A DNA stretch of 64,000 bases from Isoptericola sp044389085 (GTDB lineage: Bacteria > Actinomycetota > Actinomycetes > Actinomycetales > Cellulomonadaceae). Made by a program: the position numbers and the translations under genes. Below the pieces are notes generated by a model, which ran no database searches, was not told where the DNA came from, and saw only the letters and a program-made list of their open reading frames with translations. The DNA lies in assembly GCF_044389085.1 (NCBI RefSeq), contig NZ_JBIRXP010000002.1, positions 780,044-844,043 of the forward strand. Reading direction: 5' to 3'. Positions 41,702-50,130 of the stretch are shown in pieces; position 1 is the first letter of the stretch; every line of letters begins with the position of its first letter.

Positions 41702-42304
41702 TCACTCGTCGGCGGGCAGCCCCAGCCACGCGTGCCAGCCGGTGTGCAGCACGAGCCAGGCCATGAGCCCGTAGCCCGCCTGCCCCGGGTAGGTCGAGCC
41801 GTTGGTCGCGAGGTCCGCCAGCCACTGCTCGTGCTGGGCCAGCGGCGTGTACGTGTCGACGTACGGCACCCGGCGCCGGTTCGCGACGTCGGAGAAGGCG
41901 GCCGAGAGCTCGGCGATGCGGCCGCCGTCCTCGGGGCGCCCGGGCGGCGGCCCCACGACGAACGCGGGGATCCGGCTGGTCTCGGCGACGTCGAGGATGT
42001 TCGCGAGGTTCAGCCGCGACCGTGCCACCGAGAGCGACGAGTCGACGTCGTGCCGGCCGAGCGCCACGACGAGGCGGTTCTCGCACGTGTCCTCCGGACC
42101 GAAGCGCGGCTCCGTCTCCGCCTGCCAGCGGGCGCCGAGCGCCGAGCTGGTCTCCCCGGGCACGGCGAGCGTGAACGCCATCGCCGGCCGCCCGAAGCGG
42201 GTCCGGGCCATGACGCGGCCCGTCCACCCCAGGGCGCGGGCGTCCCCGACGCCCACGCTGAGCTCGTCGCCCACGACGCAGATGCGCACCTCGGTCTGGG
42301 TCAC
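41702..42304 (-). CDS. SGNH/GDSL-hydrolase-fold protein, probable pseudoenzyme
   Basis: A 200-residue protein with SGNH block order: block I VRICVVGDELSVGVGD, block III VVALGRHDVD, and block V TYPGQAGYGLMAWLV. The usual catalytic Ser of GDS is Glu (GDEL), the block-III Asn of GxND is His (GRHD), and the D-x-x-H of block V reads S-T-Y. So the triad appears lost. Close relatives in the group also seem to have GDEL (from memory, unchecked). GTG at 42304 with GAAGG 8 nt upstream. Possibly a carbohydrate-binding or regulatory protein. Confidence 0.72.
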   Translation of the reverse strand: MTQTEVRICVVGDELSVGVGDARALGWTGRVMARTRFGRPAMAFTLAVPGETSSALGARWQAETEPRFGPEDTCENRLVVALGRHDVDSSLSVARSRLNLANILDVAETSRIPAFVVGPPPGRPEDGGRIAELSAAFSDVANRRRVPYVDTYTPLAQHEQWLADLATNGSTYPGQAGYGLMAWLVLHTGWHAWLGLPADE

Positions 42305-42391
42305 TGAGCCTTCACCGTCCAAGTCCTGTCTCGCAGTTGCGCGGCCATTCTCGCCGCACGCCCCGCCGCCACGCAGGATCCCACGCCGCGC

Positions 42392-42508
42392 GGCTCCCCG
42401 AGTTGTCAGGGCCACAGAGGGGATTACCCCGCCGTGGCCCTGACAGCTCGGGAGCCGGGAGCTGTCAGGGCCGCCGCGGGGTATGCAGGGCGCCGGGCCT
42501 GACAGGTC
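42392..42508. repeat. CTGTCAG-family double palindrome, copy C
   Basis: The first hairpin pairs 42392-42415 with 42434-42456 over ~22 bp with one bulge and one mismatch. The second (42459-42508) pairs CTGTCAGG with CCTGACAG and has GGTATGC near the loop. The second aligns with 6102-6151 over 50 nt at about 84% identity. It covers the stop codon of the aldose epimerase gene (42507-42509). Confidence 0.7.
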
Positions 42509-43439
42509 AGAGCAGGGTGGCGCCCCAGCGCACGACGTGCTCGTCCCCGGGGGCGAGGTGGACCAGCCGCTCGCCGGTGTTGAAGGCGTCGGCCACGCAG
42601 CTCATCGGCTCGGCGGCGAGGCCGAACCGCTCGTAGCCGGCGATGTGGTCGGCCGAGCAGACCTGCCAGCAGTCCATGGAGCCGTCCATCCAGATCGCGG
42701 CGGTGCTCCCGTCGGGGCGTCCGAGCCGGGCCCAGGACAGCCCGTCCTCGTCGCGGGTCGCGCCCGTCCACGCGTCGTCGAGGTCCAGGCCGGCGAGCGA
42801 GCGGGTCGTACGCAGGTCGTACGGGCCTGCGACGGGCTCGGTGCCCGTGGGCAGCAGCCGGTCGTCGACGGTGACGTGGGTCGTGGCGTCCAGGCTGACC
42901 GTGCACTCGTCGAGCGCCACGCCGCCCGTGGACAACCACGGGTGGAAGCCGACGCCGTACGGCGCCGTGCCGGTGCCGACGTTGCGGGCGCGCACCTCGA
43001 CCTCCAGCCCGGCGTCGGACACGGAGTACCGCGTCCGGAGCACGAGCTGGAACGGCCAGCCCTTCTGCGCGGGCAGGGCGAGCTCGAGCGTCACGGCGTC
43101 GTCCGCCACCTCGACCGGAGACCACCGGTACCAGCACACGAGGCCGTGCAGCGCCGTGCCCCGGTCGGGCTCGCTCACCGCGACCTGGTGGTGCACGCCG
43201 TCGACCGTGTAGGCGCCGTCGCGCAGGCGGTTCGGCCACGGGGCGAGGACGGCCGCGTTGAAGACGGGGGCCGCCTCGTCCTCGGCGAAGGGCACGAACA
43301 CGTCGCGGCCGGCGACGGTGTACTCGCGCACCATCGCGCCGACCTCGGCGATGGTGGCCCGGTGCTCGCCGGAAGAGATGCGGAACTGCCGACCCGACGG
43401 GGCGGGGACGGCGGGGTAGTCAGCGGTGTTCACGCTCAC
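42507..43439 (-). CDS. Aldose 1-epimerase family protein
   Basis: A 310-residue galactose mutarotase-like protein. Family marks: FNAAVLAPWPNRLRDGAY (Arg contact), GTALHGLVCWYRWSPVEV (first His), GVGFHPWLSTG (catalytic-type His), and a C-terminal FGLAAEPMSC (Glu base). It interconverts aldose anomers; substrate unknown. GTG at 43439 or 43433 are both possible and neither has a clear ribosome site; a TACGGT directly upstream suggests a leaderless mRNA (weak). Divergent from the aldo/keto reductase (133 bp). Confidence 0.85.
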   Translation of the reverse strand: MSVNTADYPAVPAPSGRQFRISSGEHRATIAEVGAMVREYTVAGRDVFVPFAEDEAAPVFNAAVLAPWPNRLRDGAYTVDGVHHQVAVSEPDRGTALHGLVCWYRWSPVEVADDAVTLELALPAQKGWPFQLVLRTRYSVSDAGLEVEVRARNVGTGTAPYGVGFHPWLSTGGVALDECTVSLDATTHVTVDDRLLPTGTEPVAGPYDLRTTRSLAGLDLDDAWTGATRDEDGLSWARLGRPDGSTAAIWMDGSMDCWQVCSADHIAGYERFGLAAEPMSCVADAFNTGERLVHLAPGDEHVVRWGATLL

Positions 43440-43507
43440 ACCGTAGTCGGCACGCCGGATCCGTGCGGGCGACGTAGCGTAGGGGAGCCAGATATCTGAC
43501 AGGACGT

Positions 43508-43527
43508 CCCTTCGCGCGCGCGAAGGG
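43508..43527. promoter_or_regulatory. 20-bp palindrome in the reductase leader
   Basis: CCCTTCGCG-CG-CGCGAAGGG is fully symmetric. It is followed by another GCGCCG/CGGCGC pairing (43530-43557). It lies between the divergent epimerase and aldo/keto reductase genes, so an operator is more likely than a terminator. Confidence 0.4.
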
Positions 43528-43572
43528 TCGCGCCGTGGGCCTCGGCCGCGCGGCGCACCGAACGGGGGAACG

Positions 43573-44568
43573 ATGGAGAAGCAGGTGCTAGGGCGCACCG
43601 GTCGGCTGGTGTCGGTCGTCGGACTGGGGACCTGGCAGCTGGGGGCGGACTGGGGGACCGTCGAGGACGACCAGGCCAGGTCGGTGCTGGACGCCGCGCT
43701 CGAGTCCGGCGTGACGTTCTTCGACACCGCCGACGTCTACGGCGACGGCCGCAGCGAGCAGGCCCTCGGGTCCTTCCTCGCCGACCACCGCGACGACGGC
43801 ATCACCGTGGCCACCAAGATGGGCCGCCGGATGGACCAGGTGCCGGAGAACTACGTCCTGTCGAACTTCCGCGAGTGGACCGACCGGTCGCGGCGGAACC
43901 TCGGTGTCGAGACGCTCGACCTCGTGCAGCTGCACTGCCCGCCCACGTCGGTCTACTCCGACGACGAGGTGTACGACGCCCTGGACACTCTGGTGGCCGA
44001 GGGGGTGACGGCCGCCTACGGCGTCTCCGTCGAGACGGTCGAGGAGGCGCTCACCGCCATCGCCCGGCCCGGCGTCGCCACCGTGCAGATCATCCTCAAC
44101 GCGTTCCGGCTCAAGCCGCTCGAGCGGGTGCTGCCCGCGGCCTCGGAGGCCGGCGTGGGCATCATCGCGCGGGTCCCGCTCGCCTCGGGGCTCCTGTCGG
44201 GCCGGTACACCCACGAGACCACGTTCTCGGAGGACGACCACCGGACCTTCAACCGCGAGGGCAAGGCGTTCGACGTCGGCGAGACGTTCTCCGGCGTGCC
44301 CTTCGACGTGGGCGTCGACGCGGCCGCGCGCTTCACGGAGCTCGCCGGGTCGGCCCTCAGCCAGGACCTCACGCCCGCGCAGGCGGCCATCGCGTGGGTC
44401 TGGCAGCAGCCCGGTGTCTCCACGGTCATCCCGGGGGCGCGCAGCCCCGAGCAGGCGCGGCTGAACGCCGCCGCGGGCGAGGCCGGGGTGCTCGGACCGC
44501 TCTTCACGTCGGGCGTGCGCGAGATCTACGACGAGGCGATCAGGGAGCACGTGCACGACAGGTGGTGA
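43573..44568 (+). CDS. Aldo/keto reductase
   Basis: A 331-residue (beta/alpha)8 NADPH-dependent oxidoreductase. The catalytic tetrad is visible: Asp and Tyr in FFDTADVYGDGRSEQALG, Lys in VATKMGRR, His in LDLVQLHCPP. Cofactor region: PASGL-like VPLASGLLSGRYTHETTF and TVIPGARSPEQARLN. Substrate not predictable. ATG at 43573 with GGGGGAACG upstream. Stop is followed at once by a long palindrome. The epimerase next door suggests sugar metabolism (inference). Confidence 0.92.
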   Translation: MEKQVLGRTGRLVSVVGLGTWQLGADWGTVEDDQARSVLDAALESGVTFFDTADVYGDGRSEQALGSFLADHRDDGITVATKMGRRMDQVPENYVLSNFREWTDRSRRNLGVETLDLVQLHCPPTSVYSDDEVYDALDTLVAEGVTAAYGVSVETVEEALTAIARPGVATVQIILNAFRLKPLERVLPAASEAGVGIIARVPLASGLLSGRYTHETTFSEDDHRTFNREGKAFDVGETFSGVPFDVGVDAAARFTELAGSALSQDLTPAQAAIAWVWQQPGVSTVIPGARSPEQARLNAAAGEAGVLGPLFTSGVREIYDEAIREHVHDRW

Positions 44569-44596
44569 CGCCGAGGTAGTTCGACACTCGCCGAGG

Positions 44597-44645
44597 TAGT
44601 GCGAAGGGCGGGCCGCAACCAGGTTGCGGCCCGCCCTTCGCACTA
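44597..44645 (+). terminator. Terminator hairpin after the reductase
   Basis: A 24-bp nearly loopless palindrome centred on 44621 (arms include GGGCGGGCCGCAACC and complement). Starts 29 nt after the stop. Confidence 0.7.
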
Positions 44646-44727
44646 ACACCGCCAGTGGCGTAAAAAATAAGCGGCACCACCAGTCGTGCCACATGGCCCA
44701 GATAGCCACGTGGTAGTTGTCGCGCAC

Positions 44728-44737
44728 NNNNNNNNNN
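44728..44737. other. Assembly gap (10 N)
   Basis: Ten Ns in the loop of the palindrome, bordered on the right by GC homopolymer sequence of doubtful quality. Confidence 0.99.
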
Positions 44738-44872
44738 CCGCCCCCGCCGTCCCCCCGCGGCCCGGGCGGTGTTGTTCCCACCCGCGCGGTGTGTGGCGGC
44801 GGGGGGGCCCCCCCCGGGGGGGCCCCCCCCCCTCCCCACTACCTCGGCGAGTGTCGAACTACCTCGGCAGGG

Positions 44873-47800
44873 TCAGCGGTCGAAGGCCTGGGCGAGCAGG
44901 ACCTCCTGCTGCTCCTTGTGCCGCTTGGCCGTGCCGGCGGCCGTCGACGCGGACGCCGGGCGGGACGCCACGCGCACGCGGGGCAGGTCCTCCGGCAGGG
45001 CCAGGTGCAGGAACGACCAGGCGCCCTGGTTCTCCGGCTCGTCCTGGACCCACACGACGTCGGCGCCCGGGTACTGCGCCAGCTGCGCGCGGACCTGCTC
45101 CTCCGGGAACGGGTACAGCTGCTCCAGGCGGACGATGGCCGTCCGGGTGTCCTGGCGCTTGCTGCGCTCGGCGAGGAGGTCGTAGTACAGGCGGCCGGTG
45201 CACAGCAGCACGCGGTCGACCTGCGCCGCGTCCACCGTCGTGTCCGGCAGCACCGGCTCGAAGGTGCCCGTGGTGAAGTCCTCGACGCTGGAGGCCGCCG
45301 CCTTGAGCCGCAGCAGCTGCTTCGGCGTGAAGACGACCAGCGGGCGGCGCGGGCGGGCGTACGCCTGCCGGCGCAGCAGGTGGAAGTACGACGCCGGCGT
45401 GGACGGCTGCGCCACGGTCATGTTGTTCTCGGCCGCGAGCTGGAGGAAGCGCTCGATGCGGGCGGACGAGTGGTCCGGGCCCTGGCCCTCGTAGCCGTGC
45501 GGCAGCAGCATGACCAGCGACGAGTGCTGGCCCCACTTCTGCTCGGCGGACGAGATGAACTCGTCGATGACGGTCTGGGCACCGTTGACGAAGTCGCCGA
45601 ACTGCGCCTCCCAGAGCACGAGGGCGTCCGGGCGCTCGACGGAGTAGCCGTACTCGAACCCGAGGGCGGCGTACTCGCTGAGCGAGGAGTCGTACACCCA
45701 GAACTTCGCCTGGTCGCCCGACAGGTACAGCAGCGGCGTCCACTCGGCGCCCGTGTTGCGGTCGTGCAGCACGGCGTGGCGCTGGACGAAGGTGCCGCGG
45801 CGGGAGTCCTGCCCGGCGAGGCGCACCGGGGTGCCCTCCATGAGCAGCGACCCGAAGGCGACCAGCTCGCCGAAGCCCCAGTCGATGCCGCCCTCCTTCG
45901 CCATGAGCTGCCGCTTCTGCAGCATCTGGGCGAGCTTCGGGTGGACCGTGAAACCCTCGGGGGCGGACACCTGCACGGCGCCCACGCGCTCGAGCACGGC
46001 GTGCGGGACGGCCGTCTGCCAGCCGACCATGTCGCCGGCGCCCTCGCGCTGCGCCTCCGGGCGCTCCAGGCCGAGGATCTCGTCCTCGCCGTCGGGCGCG
46101 CTGGCCTTGCCGGCCGACTTGGTCTCGGTGAAGACCCGCTCGAGCTGCGCCTGGTAGTCCTGGAGCGCCTGCTCGGCCTCTTCGACCGTGATGTCGCCAC
46201 GCGCCACGAGGTTCTTCGTGTACAGCTTGCGCACCGACTGCTTGGCCTCGATGAGGTTGTACATCAGCGGCTGCGTCATCGACGGGTCGTCGCCCTCGTT
46301 GTGGCCGCGGCGGCGGTAGCAGACCATGTCGATGATGACGTCGCGGTCGAACTGCTCGCGGTAGGCGAAGGCCAGCTCGGCCACGCGCACGCAGGCCTCG
46401 GGGTCGTCACCGTTCACGTGGAAGACGGGGATCTGGTAACCCTTGGCGACGTCGGTCGCGTAGGTGGTGGAGCGCGACGACGAAGGCCCGGTGGTGAAGC
46501 CCACCTGGTTGTTGATGATCACGTGGATCGTGCCGCCGGTGCGGTACCCGCGCAGCTGGGCGAGGTTGAGGACCTCGGGCACCACGCCCTGGCCCGCGAA
46601 CGCCGCGTCGCCGTGCAGCAGGATCGGCAGCACGGAGAACCCGTCGCCGCCCAGGTCGATGCGGTCCTGCTTGGCGCGCACGATGCCCTCGAGCACCGGG
46701 TCGACCGCCTCGAGGTGCGACGGGTTCGCCGCCAGGTACACCTTCGTGGTGGCGCCGGACTCGGCCGTGAACACGCCCTCGGTGCCGAGGTGGTACTTCA
46801 CGTCGCCCGAGCCCTGCACGCTCTTCGGGTCGAGCTGGCCCTCGAACTCCTTGAAGATCTGGCCGTAGCTCTTGCCCGCGATGTTCGCCAGCACGTTGAG
46901 GCGGCCGCGGTGCGCCATGCCGATGCCGACCTCGTCGAGCCCGCCCTCGGCGGCGCGCGACAGGATCGCGTCGAGCAGCGGGATGACCGACTCGCCGCCC
47001 TCGAGCGAGAACCGCTTCTGGCCGACGTACTTGGTCTGCAGGAAGGTCTCGAACGCCTCGGCGGAGTTCAGGCGGCGCAGGATGCGCAGCTGGTCCTCGC
47101 GCGGGGTGCGGGCGTAGCCCGATTCGAGCCGCTCCTGGAGCCACTTACGCTGGGCCGGGTCGGCGATGTGCATGTACTCGACGCCGATGGTGCGGCAGTA
47201 CGAGTCGCGCAGCAGGCCGAGGATGTCCCGCAGCGTGTCCTTGGTCCTGCCGCCGAAGCCGCCCGTGGGGAACGTGCGGTCCAGGTCCCACAGCGTCATG
47301 CCGTGGTTCTGGATGTCCAGGTCGGGGTGCTTGCGCTGACGGTAGGCGAGCGGGTCGGTCTCCGCCATGAGGTGGCCGCGCGAGCGGTAGGAGTGGATGA
47401 GCTCCGCGATCCGGGCCGGCTTCGCGGCCTCGACATCGGCGTCCACCGTGTTGTCGCGCACCCAGCGCACGGGCTCGTACGGCACCCGCAGGGCCGCGAA
47501 CACGCGGTCGTAGAAGCCGTCCAGGCCGAGCAGCTTGCTCGCGAGCACCTTGAGGAACTCGCCGGACTGCGCGCCCTGGATGATGCGGTGGTCGTAGGTC
47601 GACGTGATCGTCATGACCTTCGAGATGCCCATGCGGGCGAGCTGCTCCTCGGACGCGCCCGCGAACTCCGCGGGGTAGTCCATCGCGCCGACGCCGATGA
47701 TCGTGCCCTGGCCGGCCATGAGCCGCGGCACCGAGTGCACGGTGCCGATGCCGCCCGGGTTGGTCAGCGAGATCGTGGTGCCGGCGAAGTCGTCCATGCC

Positions 47801-48709
47801 GAGCTTGCCGCCGCGCGCCTTGCGCACGAGGTCCTCGTACGCGGCCCAGAAGCCGGCGAAGTCGAGCTCCTCGGCCTTCTTGACGCTGGGAACCAGCAGC
47901 TGGCGCGAGCCGTCCGGCTTGGCGAGGTCGATCGCGAGGCCGAAGCCGACGTGGGCGGGCTGCACCACGTGCGGCTTGCCGTCGATGCTCTCGTAGTGCG
48001 CGTTCATCACCGGCATGTCGGACAGCGCCTCGACGAGCGCGAACCCGATGAGGTGGGTGAACGAGATCTTGCCGCCGCGCCCGCGCGCGAGGTGGTTGTT
48101 GATGACGATGCGGTTGTCCACCATGAGCTTGGCGGGCACGGCGCGCACCGACGTCGCCGTCGGGACCTCGATCGAGGCCTCCATGTTGGTGACGACGCGC
48201 GCGGCGGGGCCGCGCAGCTTCTGCACGTCGTCGGTGGCCTCGTCCTCCGTGGACTTCGGCGAGGACTTCGCGACCTCGGCGTAGGGCGCGGTCGCGGGCA
48301 GGGCCTCGGCGACCGGGCGGACGGCGCTCACCTCGGGGTCCGCGGGGACCGGGGCCGGCTTCGCGGCCCGCCGCTCCGACTTCGCGGTCTCGGCGGCGGC
48401 GGTGCCCGACCGGGAGCCCTGGGCCGCCGGGGGCGGGGTCTGGGGCTGCGCGGGGGCCGCAGGCGCCGCGGCCGGCTGGGCCGGTGCCGCGGGCTGTGCC
48501 GGTGCCGCGTCCGCCGCGCCGCCGTTGCTCTCACCCGGCTCGTAGTCGGCGAAGAAGTCCCACCACGCGGGGTCCACCGCGTTCTTGTCCTTCAGGTACT
48601 GCTCGTAGAGCTCGTCGACGAGCCATTCGTTGGCTCCGAACGCGCTCGCCACGCTGATCGACTCTGACCCGTCCTTCGGGGACACCACGCGCGGATCGCC
48701 CACTTTCAC
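44873..48709 (-). CDS. kgd: Multifunctional 2-oxoglutarate decarboxylase/dehydrogenase E1-E2 (Kgd/SucA type)
   Basis: A 1278-residue fusion enzyme of the TCA cycle. N-terminal E1 tip motif (EWLVDELYEQYLKDKNAVDP), a Pro/Ala linker (~60-135), an E2 acyltransferase-like domain (~150-375; active-site DHRIIQGAQSGEFLKVL) and a full ThDP-dependent E1 (~410-1278; GMAHRGRLNVLANI, GDAAFAGQGVV, IINNQVGFTT, LLPHGYEGQGPDHSS). It lacks a lipoyl domain, as known for Kgd/OdhA, which borrow it from another E2. In Corynebacteriales the enzyme is inhibited by OdhI/GarA. GTG at 48709 is used; GTGs at 48688 or 48685 are possible. Confidence 0.96.
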   Translation of the reverse strand: MKVGDPRVVSPKDGSESISVASAFGANEWLVDELYEQYLKDKNAVDPAWWDFFADYEPGESNGGAADAAPAQPAAPAQPAAAPAAPAQPQTPPPAAQGSRSGTAAAETAKSERRAAKPAPVPADPEVSAVRPVAEALPATAPYAEVAKSSPKSTEDEATDDVQKLRGPAARVVTNMEASIEVPTATSVRAVPAKLMVDNRIVINNHLARGRGGKISFTHLIGFALVEALSDMPVMNAHYESIDGKPHVVQPAHVGFGLAIDLAKPDGSRQLLVPSVKKAEELDFAGFWAAYEDLVRKARGGKLGMDDFAGTTISLTNPGGIGTVHSVPRLMAGQGTIIGVGAMDYPAEFAGASEEQLARMGISKVMTITSTYDHRIIQGAQSGEFLKVLASKLLGLDGFYDRVFAALRVPYEPVRWVRDNTVDADVEAAKPARIAELIHSYRSRGHLMAETDPLAYRQRKHPDLDIQNHGMTLWDLDRTFPTGGFGGRTKDTLRDILGLLRDSYCRTIGVEYMHIADPAQRKWLQERLESGYARTPREDQLRILRRLNSAEAFETFLQTKYVGQKRFSLEGGESVIPLLDAILSRAAEGGLDEVGIGMAHRGRLNVLANIAGKSYGQIFKEFEGQLDPKSVQGSGDVKYHLGTEGVFTAESGATTKVYLAANPSHLEAVDPVLEGIVRAKQDRIDLGGDGFSVLPILLHGDAAFAGQGVVPEVLNLAQLRGYRTGGTIHVIINNQVGFTTGPSSSRSTTYATDVAKGYQIPVFHVNGDDPEACVRVAELAFAYREQFDRDVIIDMVCYRRRGHNEGDDPSMTQPLMYNLIEAKQSVRKLYTKNLVARGDITVEEAEQALQDYQAQLERVFTETKSAGKASAPDGEDEILGLERPEAQREGAGDMVGWQTAVPHAVLERVGAVQVSAPEGFTVHPKLAQMLQKRQLMAKEGGIDWGFGELVAFGSLLMEGTPVRLAGQDSRRGTFVQRHAVLHDRNTGAEWTPLLYLSGDQAKFWVYDSSLSEYAALGFEYGYSVERPDALVLWEAQFGDFVNGAQTVIDEFISSAEQKWGQHSSLVMLLPHGYEGQGPDHSSARIERFLQLAAENNMTVAQPSTPASYFHLLRRQAYARPRRPLVVFTPKQLLRLKAAASSVEDFTTGTFEPVLPDTTVDAAQVDRVLLCTGRLYYDLLAERSKRQDTRTAIVRLEQLYPFPEEQVRAQLAQYPGADVVWVQDEPENQGAWSFLHLALPEDLPRVRVASRPASASTAAGTAKRHKEQQEVLLAQAFDR

Positions 48710-48947
48710 ACAGTTGCAACTCTTCGACCGGAAATGCGCCCGGCAGCGCCGGTGCGCAGGTCCAGCCTACGTCCTTCGACGCGTCCTCCCGGGGAGGGTC
48801 AGCGGCGTCAGACGGCCGCTCCGGGGCTCGTGACGCGGCATCGTGACCGTCCGGTAATGCGGTGGGCAACGACTGATCGGGTCGACCCGATGACTCCGTG
48901 TTCCGACGTCATGTCCGCACCACGCGCGCCGTCCTGTGACGGGCGAG

Positions 48948-48963
48948 TGTGACCAACGTCACC
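48948..48963. promoter_or_regulatory. CRP/GlxR-like site upstream of kgd
   Basis: TGTGA-CCAACG-TCACC matches the CRP-family consensus TGTGA-N6-TCACA in nine of ten fixed positions. It lies 240 bp upstream of the kgd start and 31 bp from the stop of the sensor kinase. The 284-bp region 48710-48993 otherwise has no feature I can support. Confidence 0.4.
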
Positions 48964-48993
48964 ACGCACCGGCGTGCCGGCGCGGCGCGGGGT

Positions 48994-50130
48994 TCAGTCG
49001 GACGGCTCGGTCGTGACGCCGGGGGCGGGCCGGGCCTGGGCGGGGAGCGTCACGCGCATCGTCGCCCCCCGGTCGGTGTCGGCGACCTCCACGTGCCCGC
49101 CGTGCAGGTCGACCGCCCAGCGGACGATCGCGAGGCCGATGCCGGTGCCGCCGCTGGCCATGCCGGAGGGCGGGGCGGCGTGGGGCCGGCCGGCGGCCGC
49201 GCCGCTCGCGAACCGCTCGAAGATGCGGCCGCGGTCCTCGGGCGCGATGCCGGGGCCCTCGTCGCTCACCTCGAGCACGATCTCGTCGTCCACCGGATAG
49301 GCGTCGAGCCGCACCGTGCCGCCGTGCGGCGAGTGCCGGATCGCGTTCTGGAGCAGGTTGGTGACCACCTGGCGCAGCCGCTCGACGTCGGCCTCGAGCG
49401 CCAGGTCCGGCGGGGTGACGTCCACGACGTAGCTCAGGCCCTTGGCGGCGTCGACCATGGACATCGCCTGCGCGGACTCCTCGAGGAAGTCGCCCACCGA
49501 GAACTCGCTGAGCACGAGGGCGGACGCGCCGGCCTCGACCCGCGACAGGTCGAGCAGGTACGTGACGAGGCGGGTGAGCCGCTCCGTCTGCTCCAGGGAC
49601 AGCTCGAGGGCCGACGGCGTGGGCTCGGTGACGCCGTCGACCATGTTCTCGAGCTGCGCCTGCAGCGCGGCGACGGGCGTGCGCAGCTCGTGCGACACGT
49701 TCGCGATGAGCTCGCGCCGCACGCGGTCGGAGGCGTCGAGGTCGGCCGCCATGACGTTGAAGGCCTCGGCGAGCTGGCCCACCTCGTCGCGGCTCGTCGC
49801 ACGCACGCGGATCGAGTAGTCCCCGGCCGCCATCGCCTGCACGGCCGCGGTCATGTCGCGCAGCGGCGACGTCATCCCGCGCGCGAGCAGCTGCACGACC
49901 ACCAGCGACAGGAAGATCGCCAGCGGGAGGGTGCGGGTGGGGCCGAGCTCGTTCTGCAGGCCGAACCACGTGATGAGCACGGCGAACGTGACCGTCGCCA
50001 CCACCAGCACGCCCAGCTTGGTCTTCAGGGAGCGCAGGGGGTCGAGCGGGCGCACGTCGGGCAGCAGGTGGTGCTCCTTGCGCCGCGGCGCGGCGGGGGC
50101 GGGCCCGTCGTCGCCGGGGGCGGGATCCAT
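48994..50130 (-). CDS. Sensor histidine kinase (HAMP-HisKA-HATPase)
   Basis: A 378-residue kinase. Two close membrane helices (about 38-57 and 66-84) leave almost no external loop, so it probably senses within the membrane or through a partner. HAMP about 85-140, HisKA with ANVSHELRTPVAALQAQLEN, N-box VVTNLLQNAIRHSPHGG, G1 VSDEGPGIAPEDRGRIFERF and G2 GGTGIGLAIVRWAVDLHGG. A Gly/Ala/Pro insert sits between the F-box and G2. ATG at 50130 shares one base with the regulator stop (TGATG). Confidence 0.92.
   Translation of the reverse strand: MDPAPGDDGPAPAAPRRKEHHLLPDVRPLDPLRSLKTKLGVLVVATVTFAVLITWFGLQNELGPTRTLPLAIFLSLVVVQLLARGMTSPLRDMTAAVQAMAAGDYSIRVRATSRDEVGQLAEAFNVMAADLDASDRVRRELIANVSHELRTPVAALQAQLENMVDGVTEPTPSALELSLEQTERLTRLVTYLLDLSRVEAGASALVLSEFSVGDFLEESAQAMSMVDAAKGLSYVVDVTPPDLALEADVERLRQVVTNLLQNAIRHSPHGGTVRLDAYPVDDEIVLEVSDEGPGIAPEDRGRIFERFASGAAAGRPHAAPPSGMASGGTGIGLAIVRWAVDLHGGHVEVADTDRGATMRVTLPAQARPAPGVTTEPSD

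Larger units (their letters stand above)
44569..44869. repeat. CCGAGGTAGT-family long palindrome, copy 2, with assembly gap and nested terminator
   Basis: Perfect 32-bp arms at 44570-44601 and 44837-44868, each with two CGCCGAGGTAGT units, bracket the whole region between the convergent reductase and kgd genes. Nested inside is a 24-bp hairpin (44597-44620 with 44622-44645), a strong terminator. The rest holds an AT-rich patch (44651-44727), 10 Ns and poly-G/C runs (44803-44832) that look like base-calling artefacts. Confidence 0.75.

Noticed and set aside
44717..48667. A 1316-codon open frame opposite kgd, crossing the N-gap.
   Set aside because: It is the antisense of a well-conserved enzyme, has shadow composition, and begins inside doubtful sequence.
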